From assembly GCA_951394405.1 (NCBI GenBank), contig OX596344.1, positions 1,488,001 to 1,552,000 on the forward strand: 64,000 bases of DNA. The letters are read 5' to 3'. The notes below the pieces were generated by a model. It was not told the origin of the DNA and did not search any database. It was given only the letters and a program-made list of their open reading frames with translations. Shown here piece by piece: positions 1 to 12,262 of this stretch; position 1 is the first letter of the stretch; every line of letters starts with the position of its first letter. Origin of the DNA: Coprinellus micaceus. Its lineage: Eukaryota > Basidiomycota > Agaricomycetes > Agaricales > Psathyrellaceae. The position numbers and the translations under genes were made by a program.

Positions 1-276
1 ACTTCACGATCCTAGATATCATGACCCTTTACGATTTTGCCGCTCAGATGCACGCTTTGGGTGTTTTCCAGCTATGATACCTGTACTACATATGTAATTT
101 CGCTTTCCACCTGCACATTGTGTTCTTCAATCTTCGTCATGAACTAGATCGGTACTATCTAGAAGGACCCCAACGGAATTCCATCTAAATATCCTTTCTT
201 CGGCCGGGCAGCACTGCCAAGTCCAAAGCCTCGATTAGCACCCTTGTAAGGCCTGCCAGCTACCCTGCTCGCCCCG
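1..276. other. 3' flank of the amine oxidase gene
   Basis: No coding signal on either strand. This is probably the 3' untranslated and intergenic sequence downstream of the minus-strand amine oxidase gene, whose stop codon is at 277-279. Confidence 0.4.
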
Positions 277-3175
277 TTAGCAACCCTCGCATTCGGGCAA
301 CTTGCTCTCAGCGTCTCCATAGGGAATAAATTTCGTGTAGTCTCCATCGACGACGAGAGAATCAGAGCAGACATCCAGTTTCTTGCCGTTATGGTCGATC
401 TTCACCTTTTCCCCGCCAATGTCGATCTCTATCTGTTGGACAGTCTGGCGAGTGGGGTCGCTGAGCAGGTAATTATGCGGGCTGAAGATAACAGAGGACT
501 GCGCCGTGGACATGAGCGTGGCGGGGAGATCGCCGGTATGAGGTAAGTGATGCATTCCGAGGTCTGAGCGTGGAACGTAGTTAGGACGGGAAGCGGAGGA
601 CAGGTGGTGCAATGACTGACTGAACCATAGCACAATATCTTCTTGCTCCAGGTTCTCACCGTCGAAGAACTTGGAGAAGTTAATGACAGGGTCACGCGGG
701 TCCATGTTGTTCGAGCTGTGTGAAAGGCGCCTGGACAAACGGGTCAGAGAAAGTACGGCGGGGAACAAAGAACGGAAACTGACTGTTCAGTATCCTTCTG
801 TTTTGTGACATAGAGATGGTGCGTGGCGAATTGAGCAGCTTCTTTGGACACAGAAGAGTCGACGACCGTCAAGTGTATCGGCGTTCCGTGACCAGGGGCA
901 ATTCGATAGCCGGGATACTCGCCCCAAACGTTAGGCGTGTCTTTGTTAATGACCGTGTAGATGCTTGCACCGTTAGGCGCCCAGTTGATCTTGGCGTTAT
1001 CCTCCGTCTGAAGGATGGATCGCTCGATCTTCATCGTCTTCCTTTCGGCTTGGTCCCATGGGTACTTGACAGTGGCAGGTACGAAGCTTGTGGTTTCGAA
1101 AGAGTTCTTGGAACCCTTGATGTCGAGGTCGGCTTTGAAAGCGAGGACATGGTCGTGCATGGAACCAGAGAGGTGCTTCTCGATTTTATATCCGTACTCT
1201 TCGTTCCCGTAATAGTACGCAGACTGAATATGTCCAGATGCGCGAACAGTCACCTCGATGCTGCCATCGAGGAGAAAAGCGTAGTTGAACAAATAGTCGT
1301 AGTCTGGCGAACGGATGAGAATATGAGATAATAACTGAATATCAGACAACCTACTGCCAACAGTGGAGACATAGCGCATGTTGAAGGCGATGTTCTTAGT
1401 GACACTGACCAGTCGGGGAGAGGTGTGCCGTTGAATCGGGAAACCGGCGTCCGACTCGAAGAAGCAAATGCTATCTTTTGTGGTCACCGTACTGTCCTGC
1501 ATGTGGAGAACTGTGCCAACGTAGTCAGCGTTCCATGGACAGTCGTATCTGCGAGAGGTGGTCGACGGGGATTAGCTGTGGCCAATGGAGGCTGGAAGAA
1601 GCTGATTGACCTACCCTTTGACTAGTTGGTAAGTGGAAGGTCCGAATCCATAGTAAGAGTCCAAGAAGGCAGTCTGTGAGGACTTGGGGTCCGAACCGGC
1701 GTAGTGCGCGAGAGCTTCTTGGAGGCCCAGCTGGTAGAATATCCGCTCGTCTTTATACTTGATGTCGTAGAGCGTTACGGCAATATCAATGTCAAACCCC
1801 CAGTAGAACGCGAAATCCATCCACTTGACGTATTTCTCCGCCTTGTCGAGAGTCCAGCGTTTTTGGCGCTGAGACTGGATAGGTGGGGCTTCTGTGTCGT
1901 AAGGGAGCGCTTTCCCAGTCCGGTTTGTCAACATAGATTGAGTGACCGCTACCTTCTCGGTCCTGACAAAACCGGGTGTGGCGATGGCAGCGCGGAGGTC
2001 CTCGACACTTTCGTAGTACACCCCAGCGTAGTAGAGACCGAGTAGTTTCCAACCAGCAGGGTCGCGGCCAGTAATGTCTGAGATAGAAGGCGTTGAGGTG
2101 AATATGGGCTGAGCTGCGATTGACAAGCGACATACCAGTCTTCAAATAAAAGCCTTGCGGAAGCAGCGTCCCGGTAGAGTAGCTTCCAGTGTTTGATGGG
2201 AGAAATCGAAACTGCAGCCATTCAATGACGCGCCCATCTTCCTCCCACCAGAGAGGGTCGATTCCTTGCAGAGAAGAGGTAGCATTGGTAGTGTTGATGT
2301 ACTGAAAGGAGTCAGTTGGAAAAGGACTTTTGACCCAATGGCGTGCTTACCGTCCCCAGCAGGTCCAAAGTAAGATCCTGGAACTGCTCGCAAAGTTGAG
2401 TCGCCCACAAGTATCGGAGGTCGTCGTCGTGCCGATAGTTGTATTGCTTTGAGCTACCCTTGTTGTAGAAATATGTCAAAGGTTCTACTTTCGTCCTGTT
2501 CGAGATCGGGAGTGGCCCGACCTAGGAAGGGGAAGAATCTCAGTAGTGTGTCACAGAGCTCATGTGTGAGAGTACCATGTAATCTTCGTAGTAAGGGTTT
2601 TCCACAGCTCCGAACGAAATGGCTACACGAGCGTATCGGTCGGGGAGGGGGCCATCGCCGTCGATGTATGGAAGAGCATCCGTTTTGTTAGGCATAACTT
2701 GCTCAACCAGGTAAACATAATTATCCCATAGGCCTTTCTTTTCGTAGGTAGTGAGGTTCAGGCCGGAGCTAGGGTCGTAAACATATGCGAGAACGGCTTT
2801 GGTTTCTTCGTTCGTTAGCCCAGCCCAGACATTCTTCTTTGGAGCTTTGCCAACGAGAGCGATGGGCGCGGGACAGGTGTCCTCGCGGGGTATATTGGCG
2901 ACGTATGTGAGGGAGTTGGAAGAGCGCGCGGAAAACGCAGTTATCCTTTCGCCGCTGCTGCGAGGATGAATAGACTGCGGATCGAAGCCATCGGAGGGAG
3001 TACGGGAGTGTAAAGAAAAATCGTGGCGCTCTCCAGCCTCGCGAGAGTGCATAGAATATGCATGCCGCTCCTCTCCAGCCCGCCCAACGCGGGGGGTCGT
3101 AGCTGGGATGACGGCAATAACGAGGGAGCTGACAAAGACCAGGGCGGCGATGAGGTGGCTCGAGGGACGCGCCAT
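277..3175 (-). CDS. copper amine oxidase (primary-amine oxidase)
   Basis: Oxidises primary amines to aldehydes with release of ammonia and H2O2, using copper and a topaquinone (TPQ) made from an active-site tyrosine. All diagnostic elements are visible: a conserved LPYIDGDGPLPDRYARV block in the N-terminal domains; the catalytic-base region FLDSYYGFG; the TPQ motif TVG-N-Y-D-Y once an intron at about 1322-1370 is removed; the copper ligands H-D-H in SMHDHVLAF; and the third histidine in GMHHLPHTGDLP. The start at 3175 (MARPSSHLIAALVFVSS) gives a signal peptide or anchor and lies about 73 nt downstream of a TATA box; the upstream in-frame ATG at 3244 falls at that TATA box. Six introns are inferred (near 2523-2575, 2301-2350, 2075-2135, 1553-1612, 1322-1370 and 728-780). 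By subtraction the protein is roughly 850 residues, longer than usual because of a low-complexity, histidine- and arginine-rich insert after the anchor. The family is certain; the localisation is inferred. Confidence 0.93.
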
Positions 3176-3247
3176 GTCGTTTTGCGCTGGGTGGAGACCT
3201 GCGTAGGTCAGGGGGTCCGCGATGAACAGCAGCCCAATGAGCAAGTG

Positions 3248-3254
3248 CTTTATA
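3248..3254 (-). promoter_or_regulatory. TATA box of the amine oxidase gene
   Basis: TATAAAG on the minus strand, about 73 nt upstream of the ATG at 3175. Its position favours that ATG over the in-frame ATG at 3244. Confidence 0.5.
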
Positions 3255-3427
3255 GCTTGAAGAAATTAAAGAGGAACCATGCGTTCGTTGACAATGGAAG
3301 TCGATCGGTGGTACTAGCAGGCAGAGGGAACTTCGCGGTACACGGATACCTAGATGCTGAGCATATCGCCTTTCAAGGAAAACCACTTGTGGCGCAGCAC
3401 GGGTTCATGCACATGTCTGACTTTACA

Positions 3428-3883
3428 TTAGCGGCACAGTGCTCGACGTCGCCTTAGAATAGTAGTCATTCCTGGCTACTCGTGCAGGCCTCTGTCGCAA
3501 GCACACTGCCCGTACTGTTTTACTGGATTCAGGGAGTCATTGACACAGATAGGAATGACTCAGACTCAGAAACATACCGTAAAACCCGCAGTTGCTGTGA
3601 GATGTGATTTCGGCTCAACGTTTCCGCCTTGGTGATTCCTACACAACTCGTCCAGGCTGAATGGAAATAGGCAATGCCAGTGGGGAAAGAGTGGGCCAGT
3701 TGGTCGCCAGCGTATTGTGAATGCCAACTTATTGGTGAGGGACTGACCATGAAGGCACGATGCAGTGGGCTCGGGTGAGCCCGCTTCGGAGTTCCAAATC
3801 AGACGCTGGCCAGTGGCGGCTCTTGCTAGATTCTCGATCTTCTCCGACTCCTCTTTCTCGATGTGTAAACGCTTCCACATCAT
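3428..3883 (-). CDS. possible small hypothetical protein, three exons
   Basis: Not recognised. Exon 1 starts at 3883 with MMWKRLHIEKEESEKIENL, a charged, helix-forming stretch, and ends at a GTCAGT donor near 3748. Exon 2 (ITKAETLSRNHISQQLRVL) follows an acceptor in TTGTGTAG, and exon 3 ends RRRALCR at the TAA at 3428-3430. The joins keep one frame and give about 75 residues. An in-frame stop lies just upstream of the ATG, so the start is probably 3883 or 3880. Against it: short exons of this kind can arise by chance and no family is evident. It lies head-to-head with nothing obvious and is close to the 5' end of the amine oxidase gene. Confidence 0.3.
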
Positions 3884-5076
3884 CTCCTCCTCGTTCGTAT
3901 TTTATTGCGCTGGGGAACTGTCGAAATGGTTAGTCGACCGTGGTAACGGCAAATTCAACAAGACCGTAGACCACTGTCTCCCACTCATCGAATTGCGATA
4001 AATGTCAAATATCATTGTACCAAGAACAGTACGGAAGTATGCAAGAGGGTAAGGTACGAGAAGTAAGTGGTAGATAGAAATGAACTACATGTGAGCTATG
4101 AATGACGATGTGCAGGATAGGCTAGACTACGTGCATGAAGCGAGAACTGTGGGTCAATAACAATAAATGAATCGGGGGGATTGCGGCTAGCTAAATAGTT
4201 CTTTGATGAATGAAGATAACGGGGAAGCGATAGGAGGGTAGGAAGGGGACGAGGAATACAGGTTACGTACACAGTCCCAAGGCGGGGAGTAGCTAAAGCG
4301 TGAAGAGGTGGTAAGACGATGGGTAGAAGGGTAGGGTTCGTATGTAAATCATTAGTGGGGTAGAAGAAGCGTGAAGATAGGAAGTAGATTGCATCGCAGA
4401 GTAGTGTAGAGATATGTAAGATGAAAACGAACAAGACCTAGAACGTATAAGCGGGTAGAAGGAAGTGGATGCGGAAAGGATAGCGGACGGTAGAAGGTAA
4501 TGGTCAAGCATTAGCTGGTGGATGTGTCGCAAATGACATCTAGGTGGAACAACGTTACAGGAAGCAAAGGGCAGAGCGGTCGAGCCGTACACCCATTCGT
4601 AATCGTGTACAGGGCTCCGTGGAAGGACAACATGTCAAGGCACGGTGAATAGTTCGTGAGGCGGAGAGTACACAGTTGAGCGTCGTCGATGAAAACCAGA
4701 GTCAAGGCCGGAACATGAGGGTCGTGTCGGTTATATGGCAGTGGGGTTAGGAGGATCATCGTCGACGTTGACTTGATAAATGATCATGGGCGCGTAACAC
4801 GGACATATCTCGATAGATGAGATTAATTGAGGACGCGATGGCGATGCGTAAGAGAAATCTATAAAGCAGTTATAATCAGTCACTGATTCAAAGGAGTATT
4901 TGTTAAAGTTAACCTCTCACTCACCATAACGGAGAAGCGCGCATCGACCCCTGGACGCATAGCGACGGTCAGGAACACCAGAAAGGAAGCCACGAGAGAG
5001 GATGGACGAGGAAAGGAAGAGAGGACAGAAGGAGGAAGAGGAAAGGACATGCAAAAGGAATACAATACACCGACGT
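3884..5076. other. intergenic and 3' UTR sequence
   Basis: Open frames on the minus strand between about 4096 and 4759 are low in complexity, rich in Tyr, Ser, Pro and Leu, and show no domain. I see no gene here. Part of it is probably the 3' UTR of the large membrane protein that ends at 5077. Confidence 0.4.
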
Positions 5077-8000
5077 CTAGGCGACTCTTCCATCACCTAA
5101 CCCGCCTCCACTTGAACCAGGAACAAACGACGAATCTTCAACCCTCTCCACCATTCCGCTCTCCCTCCTTCCTCCCCTCCTACTGCCTCGTGCAGCGGCT
5201 GTCCCGCTAAGGAAAGCGCCCACGAAACCGCTGCCCCTCCTCTCATCCCAAGACCCGGTAAGGGTCGCAGCTTCGCTGCTGCTACCAGTAGTTGTGGTAG
5301 TCGTGAGCATCGATTGCCCATCGGCGGGAGCCGTAACGAAGCTCTGTGCGGCACTGCTCAGCATCGCAGAACTACCACTTGGCGCGACGGATTGGTCTCG
5401 CGCCGACCATCGTCGCTCGGGAGCTTGGAGAAGACGCTGTTGCCACGGTACGTCGACGCCTTGCTGCTCCGGCTGATGTTGCTCCTGCTGGGAGGCGAAG
5501 ACACTTGGGACGTGTGCTGGGGGGACAGGGGTGGTGATACCGCTCTGAATGGGGGTCGCACTGGTCGGCGAATAGAAGACGTCGTCGCCAGTCGACGACA
5601 TCGAAGGGGCCATGCTCGTCGTCCTCACGCGAGGCTCGGGAACTGCTGGCTCCTCTTCGATCCGGTCTTCCTGCTGTTCGGGAGCCGCCAAATCCTCCCT
5701 GTCGCTTCCACTGCCACGTTGACGAGGCGGCTGCAAGAAGGGCATCGGCCTTCCAAAGGTATAGTTCTCCCCATGGCCTACGCTCTCACTGCCACTCCTC
5801 GAGTGCGATGATGAGTAATAGTCCTCTTCAGCAACAGGGTGCTGGGGGTGCAACTCGCCATAGTCCCTGGAGACCGGTACGAGTCCACTCTGCCCACTGC
5901 TGCTTTCGCCGCTATGGCTCTGACCACTCACACTTCTACCCAGGGCAGAGGGCGATAGAGGTGCATGAGACTGGGCCGGGAGTGGAGGGAGAGCACCCAG
6001 GAGGGAGCTAGCGTCACCAGATCCAAGCCTCCTGTGCCTCGCCGCACCACCAACCTCGCTGGTCGTCCTCTCTCGCGTGGGGGAGCCACCGACGACACTC
6101 TGCATCAAGCTCTGGGCACGCTCGCGGACACGAACACTAAACGAGCTCGCTCGGTCGCGAACGACGGCGCCGGCAGCGCCGAACAGGCTGTTTCGTCGGG
6201 TTCCGCCAGGCGACGCGGGGGCGATGGTTGGAGAGCCGCTCGCAGCAAGGCTTGATCGGTTGCTTCGCACATGAGAGCTGTGTCTTGACCTGGCAGCAGC
6301 AGAAGCGACGGCGGCGGTCAAAGAATCTCGGGACCTTCGCTGAGTGGAACTCCTCCTTGAGGACCTGCGACTATCACCTGGTACGAGGTGGCCGAGCTGA
6401 TCGACGCCAAGGTTGCCTCGGGATGTTTGGTGGTGCAAAGATGTCGCCGACGCAGCCAAGCTAGAGTTCAGCAACCCAACACGGTCCTCCCTCTCCTCCC
6501 CCGCCTCTTCTTCGAGCTCTCTCAATTCGTCTTCTTCGTGAACGTACATGTCGTCATCGGCATCGTGTGTCTGTCGCACTGTCGTTTCAGTCTGCTCTTG
6601 GACGTGGTGGGCTTGCTCATCTCCATCCTCATCCTCTCCATCGCGTGACCAAGGCGCAGCAGCTCCACCTCTCCTCCCAGCCCTCTCCCTCCTCGCTAAC
6701 GAGTCGCTGGCTTCAATCGACAGCATCTCCATTCCCATCCCACCCCTAGCATAACCGGTCACCATTCCCAGCTCGGTAGTCGTGTTCTCGACATCGGAGG
6801 TAGGGAACGCAATTCCACCTGGCATTCTTCTCTCAGCCGAGCTCGCTGAAGAACCTGACGGCTTCCTCGATCCTCCGGAGTGCGAACGAGAAGCAGCAGA
6901 CTGGGCCGCCGAGGTGCCGGCTCTTGTACGCCCAGCATGAGGATGACGCCTTGGCATAGGGATTACGCCAGCACCGCTCTCGGCGCTTACTCCGCTCTGT
7001 TCACTCGCGCCACTGCTCTGGCTCAAGCTCGCCCTTCCTCTTACCCTTCCAAACTCGTCCACGATCATACCCTCGGCATCGACCTCGCCTTCACCGCTAC
7101 CACTCGCCGCATAGCCAGGATCGCTTCCAAGGGCAGATGAGAAGCCGCTCGCATGGCTCAGACCGCGGCGATGACCGTGACCGTGACCGTGTGCGCTGCC
7201 GCTAGTGCTGGTGTTCATGGAGCTCTGGTTTCCGCCCGTATGTTGGACGACAACACGTCGTCCATGCACGCCGTAGTGCAGTGAAGGCCCGATTCCAATA
7301 CCCATACCGGGCACATGTCCGGAAGCAGGCGACGAAGGGGATGATGAGGATAGGATGGTTGAAGGGGGAGGTGCAGGGCCGGAGAGGAAGGGGAACCTGG
7401 TGCTACCAGTGCGAACGCTGAAGGGGCTGTTGTCCATGGCGTTTCCGCTTGTGCCTCCAAGGCCACCGCTTGTTCCACTGGTGTTGGGGTCGATCCCTCC
7501 GCTGGTCGAAGTCATGACAGAACCCAGGCTAGAGTGACGATGGGAGACGTGTGAAGTCGTGACACCAGTGTAAGCAGTTCCACCAGAGACCGTCAGAGGC
7601 CGCATTCCAGTTGAAACGAATGCTGGGCTGGTTGGGGGAATAGGTTGACCGAGAGAGGAGAGAGAGTTAGACTGCGAGCCGGTGCGAGGATTGCGGACCG
7701 AAGAAGCTGACGACGAAGTGGTGGAGGGTTCAGAGGAATAGTTATGGCTGGATGAGCTTGGTTCCCGTTGTCCTTCCACTACAGGCGACGCAACGTCGTG
7801 TTGTGAAGACAATGGACTCCCGCTGCCTTGCTTGCTTCCGCTCTTGCTTGTCTTCTTGCTTCCACCCTTGGAACCAGGAATGTCACCTTTGGGGAAGGGA
7901 ACTAGCCCTTCATCCTTCGAGCTCACGTACCCACTTCCAGCCCTAGCAAACGGATAAGGGAACTGGAGGGGCGGCAAAGATTTCCTTTCGCCCATCTCTT

Positions 8001-10828
8001 CCACATCATCATCCCCTCCCTCGGAAAGCATGGGTGCTGGGGAATGGCCAGTAGGTGAGTGACGTCGAGGTGAGCCAGATGACCGTTTCGTTGGACTCTC
8101 GAAGAGATCGCTTCTGAGAGCGCCCCTGCGAGCAGGAGTAGGAACGTTGGGCGAGCCAAAGCCAACAGCAGCGAGGACCCTCTGCAACCCTTCCTCATCC
8201 AAGCCGGTTCCATCGTCCCTCCTCTTCTCGTTCGGCGGGGTCTTGGGTCTCTTCTCCGTAACCTGAGGCGCACCTGCCGCACCCCATCTCAACCTCCCTC
8301 CGTCTCCAACCACGCAGAACTCCCAAGCATCCTGGACTCGAGCACGAGTGCACTCCCTCCATTCCCACGGAAGGATGTCATCATCACCATCCGCACTGCT
8401 GCCGTTACTGTAATTGCTCCACGAGCTAGCGAAGCGCCGATGAATGATCTTCTTTCCAGCGCCTAATCCAATCGCGGCATTCATATCGGTGTTCTCTTTC
8501 GTTTCGTCTGCAGTAGCAGAGGATGTGTTGGGGTATGGGGTTCGGCGCGCACGGGCGAGGGAGGCAGAGAGGCGGTTGAGATCCTCTTCCTCCCACTTAT
8601 CCCTGGGGCCGCAAATACCAGCGCAAGAGTGTCCGGAGAGAATCCAGAGACCGACCCTGGAATGGAAATTGATAAGAGGTAAGTGTGAGGTCGTGTGTGA
8701 CGTGCGGCTCAAGTAAAAACGGAAGATCAAGAACGCGCCGGAAACATGAGGCGGAACGCTCGAGGAACAGGAGGGAGAAGCAAAGAAGGAAGGCGGACAC
8801 GAGGCAAATGAATTGGACATACCAGCTGAGCCAGAGCACGACCAACCGCCATGCCGTCCAAGCCACGTTTGCCCACAGAATACCCTGGGCATAGCTCGTC
8901 AAGAGACCATCGTTGGACCGAAAAAACGTGGAGTCTCTGCCTGACCCTGCAAGTATGGAGATGGTTAGCACACGTTTCGAAGCCTGGAGCGAGGCTGGGA
9001 AGCATTGGGGGAAAAGAACTCACGAAAGGCAGCCTCACCACTTCCGCCCACAATTCCGGGAGAAAATGCGAGCAGCAAGGCGAGTGCAAGACCAGCACGA
9101 GGCAACAGAGTGACCACAGTCGGAACGTTCTGAGCGTACAGGTTGAACGACTCCGCCAACCCATCCCTCCAGGTAACCTGTTTCCAGGTTCTGACGGCTC
9201 GTCTGAACTTCTTTCGAAGTGTCGTTTGGAGGGACTGGTCGCCGAACTTGACGGGATGTTCAGTTCGACGGCCAAGAGCAGGGTCTTCTTCATGTGCGGA
9301 TCCATTCGAAGACGTAGAATCGTGGCGGCCATGGTGACCTCGCTCGATCATCTCGTGTTGGGCTGCCTCATCTTGGAGCTCGCCGCTGGTTCGTGGGGAC
9401 GATGAGGAAGATGAAGATGCGATACCGTCGAGGTCAGGGGAAATGGGGACGAATGCGGTCCATCGGAGATGTTGCAAGAAGCAGAAAGTGTTGAAAGAGG
9501 TCATGCAGGCATAGGTGTAGGCAGGATTGGAAATGTAGATTGGAAACATCAGAGGTCGACCTGTAATGTTACGGGTGCATTGTCAACAGACTATTCATCG
9601 AAGAACTCTTGGGCTAGTGAGAAATGATGACTTACGAACTCTCCACCTTCTGGCGAAGGAGTAGATCATCTCGTACAGCACAAAGACGATCAAGATCCAG
9701 GTGAGCCAAGACCCAATGTATGCAGCTGCTCCAAGAGCCCAGTTCTTGGAGGACGACTGTCCGGCGGTCGGGAGAGGGAACTTGCTGGCCCTAAAGGAGA
9801 GTGAGCAGGAGAAAGGCAAGATAAGACCGCATATACTCACTGAATAAGCATATATGCGGCATTAAAGTCCAAGAAGGTCTGCAGGGGGATATGCGCGAGG
9901 GTGAGGATGGGCCAGAGGCGGTAATACACCTTCATCCATAGTAAGGGGCTCCGGAGCAACTCCAAGTGTAATCCGCGACTATTGAACCGCGGGCGTGGTC
10001 GAGATTCTGCCGGAGAATCTTGAACAACAATTAGCAAAAGCGGGCAAAAGCTTGTTGAACAACAAGGTCACCTTGGGGATAGAGACTGCTCACGACGCTG
10101 TTGAACATCGTCGGAGGCCCCGCATTCCGATTCCAGCCTCTGGGGACGCCCCCTGCACCGGCAACGACTGCGCTCGAGGGGTGGGCGACAGCGGTGGAGC
10201 CGCTTGAAACGCGGTTCTGTCGCTGTTTGGCCCGTGCATTCCAATGCGCGTAGGACGTTGCGAACGTTGGCCTTGGGCCTCCCGCTGCGGTTCCTGAAGG
10301 AGCTGGGGCCTGCCCGGAGGCTACCCTGGGCTCCTCTGTCACCGCAGGGGACGTCTCAAGGTTTACGATGCGCACCGAGCGCGGAGTCGCCTTGCGTCCA
10401 CCCAATAGGAGCGGGTTTGGTGCAACAGGACTTTCCTCATCGTCGGTTCCAGCTGTCGTCGCGACGCCGTACTGAGTATCGAGATGGCGAAGCTCGGCGT
10501 CGAGGTCGAGGTCCTCGTCGTTGGCAAAGAAGTCTGGATCGAACGGGGCGGGGGTGCTCGTCCCGACGGTGCTCGCTGGGGCAGGCGGGGGCGGCCTGCG
10601 GGGCAGCCAGCTGGGATAGCCCTCGGAATGGCGGGAGGAGCGGGAAGGGGCACCGTCTCTGGGCCCGGCGAAGGTGAACGCGGACGGCGGGACTGGCGAC
10701 GCCGAGGGCGGGCGGGGGTCGGCGGGGGAGGGGTCGGCGGACGGGGACGAGGAGGACATGTTGGGGTCCGTCGGCACGTGCTCGCGGTCGGAGTCGGCGG
10801 GCGAGGGCGGCTTGACAACGCTGGACAT
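5077..10828 (-). CDS. multi-pass membrane protein with very long Ser-rich cytosolic tail
   Basis: Function unknown. The N-terminal 250 residues (start MSSVVKPPSPADSD) are Pro/Ser-rich and disordered. Then come hydrophobic segments: around VYYRLWPILTLAHIPLQTF, WLTWILIVFVLYEMIYSF, YTYACMTSFNTFCFLQHL, TVVTLLPRAGLALALLLAF, ILWANVAWTAWRLVVLWLS and VGLWILSGHSCAG, so about six membrane passes. The remaining 1,100 or so residues, in one large exon, are low in complexity (Ser, Gly, Arg, Glu) with a GVDVPWQQRLLQAP stretch near the end. At least four introns are inferred, at about 10027-10077, 9791-9841, 9560-9635 and 8665-8833; the last removes the apparent N-terminus of the long open frame that starts at 8892. 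It looks like a conserved basidiomycete integral membrane protein with a phosphorylatable tail; no transporter or enzyme motif is visible. Exact exon limits near 8950-9000 are uncertain. Confidence 0.75.
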
Positions 10829-11229
10829 GGCGCGGACGACCTGGCCTGCCTCGTGTTTCGTTGGCGGAGGGCAAGGCGCGACGGGGAAAAGCGAACAAAA
10901 TACAGGGTTTTCCCAAATAGTGCCTGGAAATCAACCATATCCCCTATAAGTCTACTCTCTTGATGCCTCCCACGAAGCGCGACTTCTCGCCTCTGCCGTG
11001 CAAATCAGACGTCCCGCTCTCGTCATGCCTGATACCGACCTGACAGCGCCGTCGTGGCAGAATCGAGCAGGCCCAGTCAAGCATATCCAGACATCCCCGC
11101 ACAGGTCTTCTGGCGTTCATACGACGAGATGAACGACGATGATAGGGGTTTGGTGTTTTGGCGCCCAACCATGTTCCAAGACCTTCTTTGCTGCGTCCTG
11201 CGCCGGCCTCGCAGGGAAAATCGTACACC
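10829..11229. other. 5' flank of the membrane-protein gene
   Basis: This is the upstream region of the minus-strand gene starting at 10828. Open frames here have no recognisable domain. Confidence 0.35.
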
Positions 11230-11301
11230 AGCAGCATGGCGCAGTGGTAGCGCGCGGGGCTCATAACTCCGAGGTCACTCGATCGAAACGAGTTGCTGCT
11301 A
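11230..11301 (+). tRNA. initiator tRNA-Met (CAT)
   Basis: A 72-nt intronless cloverleaf. The 7-bp acceptor stem is perfect (AGCAGCA with TGCTGCT), the discriminator is A, the A box is TGGCGCAGTGG and the anticodon loop is CTCATAA. The T loop reads GATCGAAAC rather than TTCGA, and the first pair is A-T. Both are hallmarks of the eukaryotic initiator rather than the elongator tRNA-Met. It is the only intact tRNA I find in the window. Confidence 0.95.
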
Positions 11302-12262
11302 TTGACGGCTTTTTGACAAGGCTACCTTGTACTCACCAGTGTCAAGATAGCTATCTATTGCTTTTTAGTGCGTAAACTGCATGATTCCGCCGGGCTCTGA
11401 GGGAAAAGTCGTCGCTATCAGGCGCTCGCGCAACATCAAAAACAACAGACGGCCCCGGAGAAGCCGTTCGATCTTGTATTTTATGAACGGTGTTTCTTAG
11501 CCCAAGGGTAAGGCTCTTCGATTGCCATAGACGATCCTTATAATGGGCCTAAGCGCGCTAGAAGAGCAGGCCTTCCTCCACAGACTCCACTCAGCCCGAC
11601 GCTCGAATGAACGGTCACGGGATTCGCGTTATTTGTTCCTGCTGTGCATCAAAAACCGCGACGCGATCCCACTGCTTTTGCCTCCGCTCCGCGTTGATCT
11701 CCCCCACATCCACCCCCATGTGGGCGCATATACTCGCTTAAATTGTTCCCCTCCTCGCCCTCAATCATCTCGTCCACACAGGTCCACACCCCAGACCCGC
11801 CGTGGCATGCCCAGGATCCCAGGATGACCCGAGGGAGGCTATAGGACGACAGTGGCCGGCGGGTAAGTGGTACGTTTCCGAGTTTACTTCAGGTACCTTC
11901 GTGCGATTCGTATATCCCTGTCTGTCCCGGTGGACGTCGCTGAAGGCGTTCCGCGTTTCTCCTCTCGAGTCAGCCTAGGATTTGATCAATATGGGCTTTA
12001 CTCGTGCTCGCCTTTGGCAATCCGCCCATTTCGACCGTTCTCAATGATCCGTGTGGCCCTTCTTTATCCCCGCCTTTCGCGATTTGCCCGTCACAAGATT
12101 TCCTCGCAGTCGGCGTTTGGCGGTGCAGCGTTCGGTCCCTCCGAGCCCTTTTCCAAGCCCGCCTTTGGCGATTTAATTCCTTCGAGGGTTTCCGATGACT
12201 TTCCCGACAATCTGCGCATTCCAGGCCCCGCCCTTACCCAGCCGTTCTTCCGCGCACCCAAA
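11302..12262. other. gene-poor sequence with short degenerate repeats
   Basis: No convincing gene. A motif close to CGCCTTTGGCGATTT recurs imperfectly at about 12009, 12070 and 12157 on the plus strand. The open frame over it (11867-12271) is probably a by-product of that repetition. Confidence 0.35.

Noticed and set aside
5077..8892. A separate gene starting MPRVFCGQTW at 8892
   Set aside because: The first 75 or so codons are an intron (donor near 8833, acceptor near 8665). Membrane segments upstream and downstream join in frame, so this is one gene from 10828.
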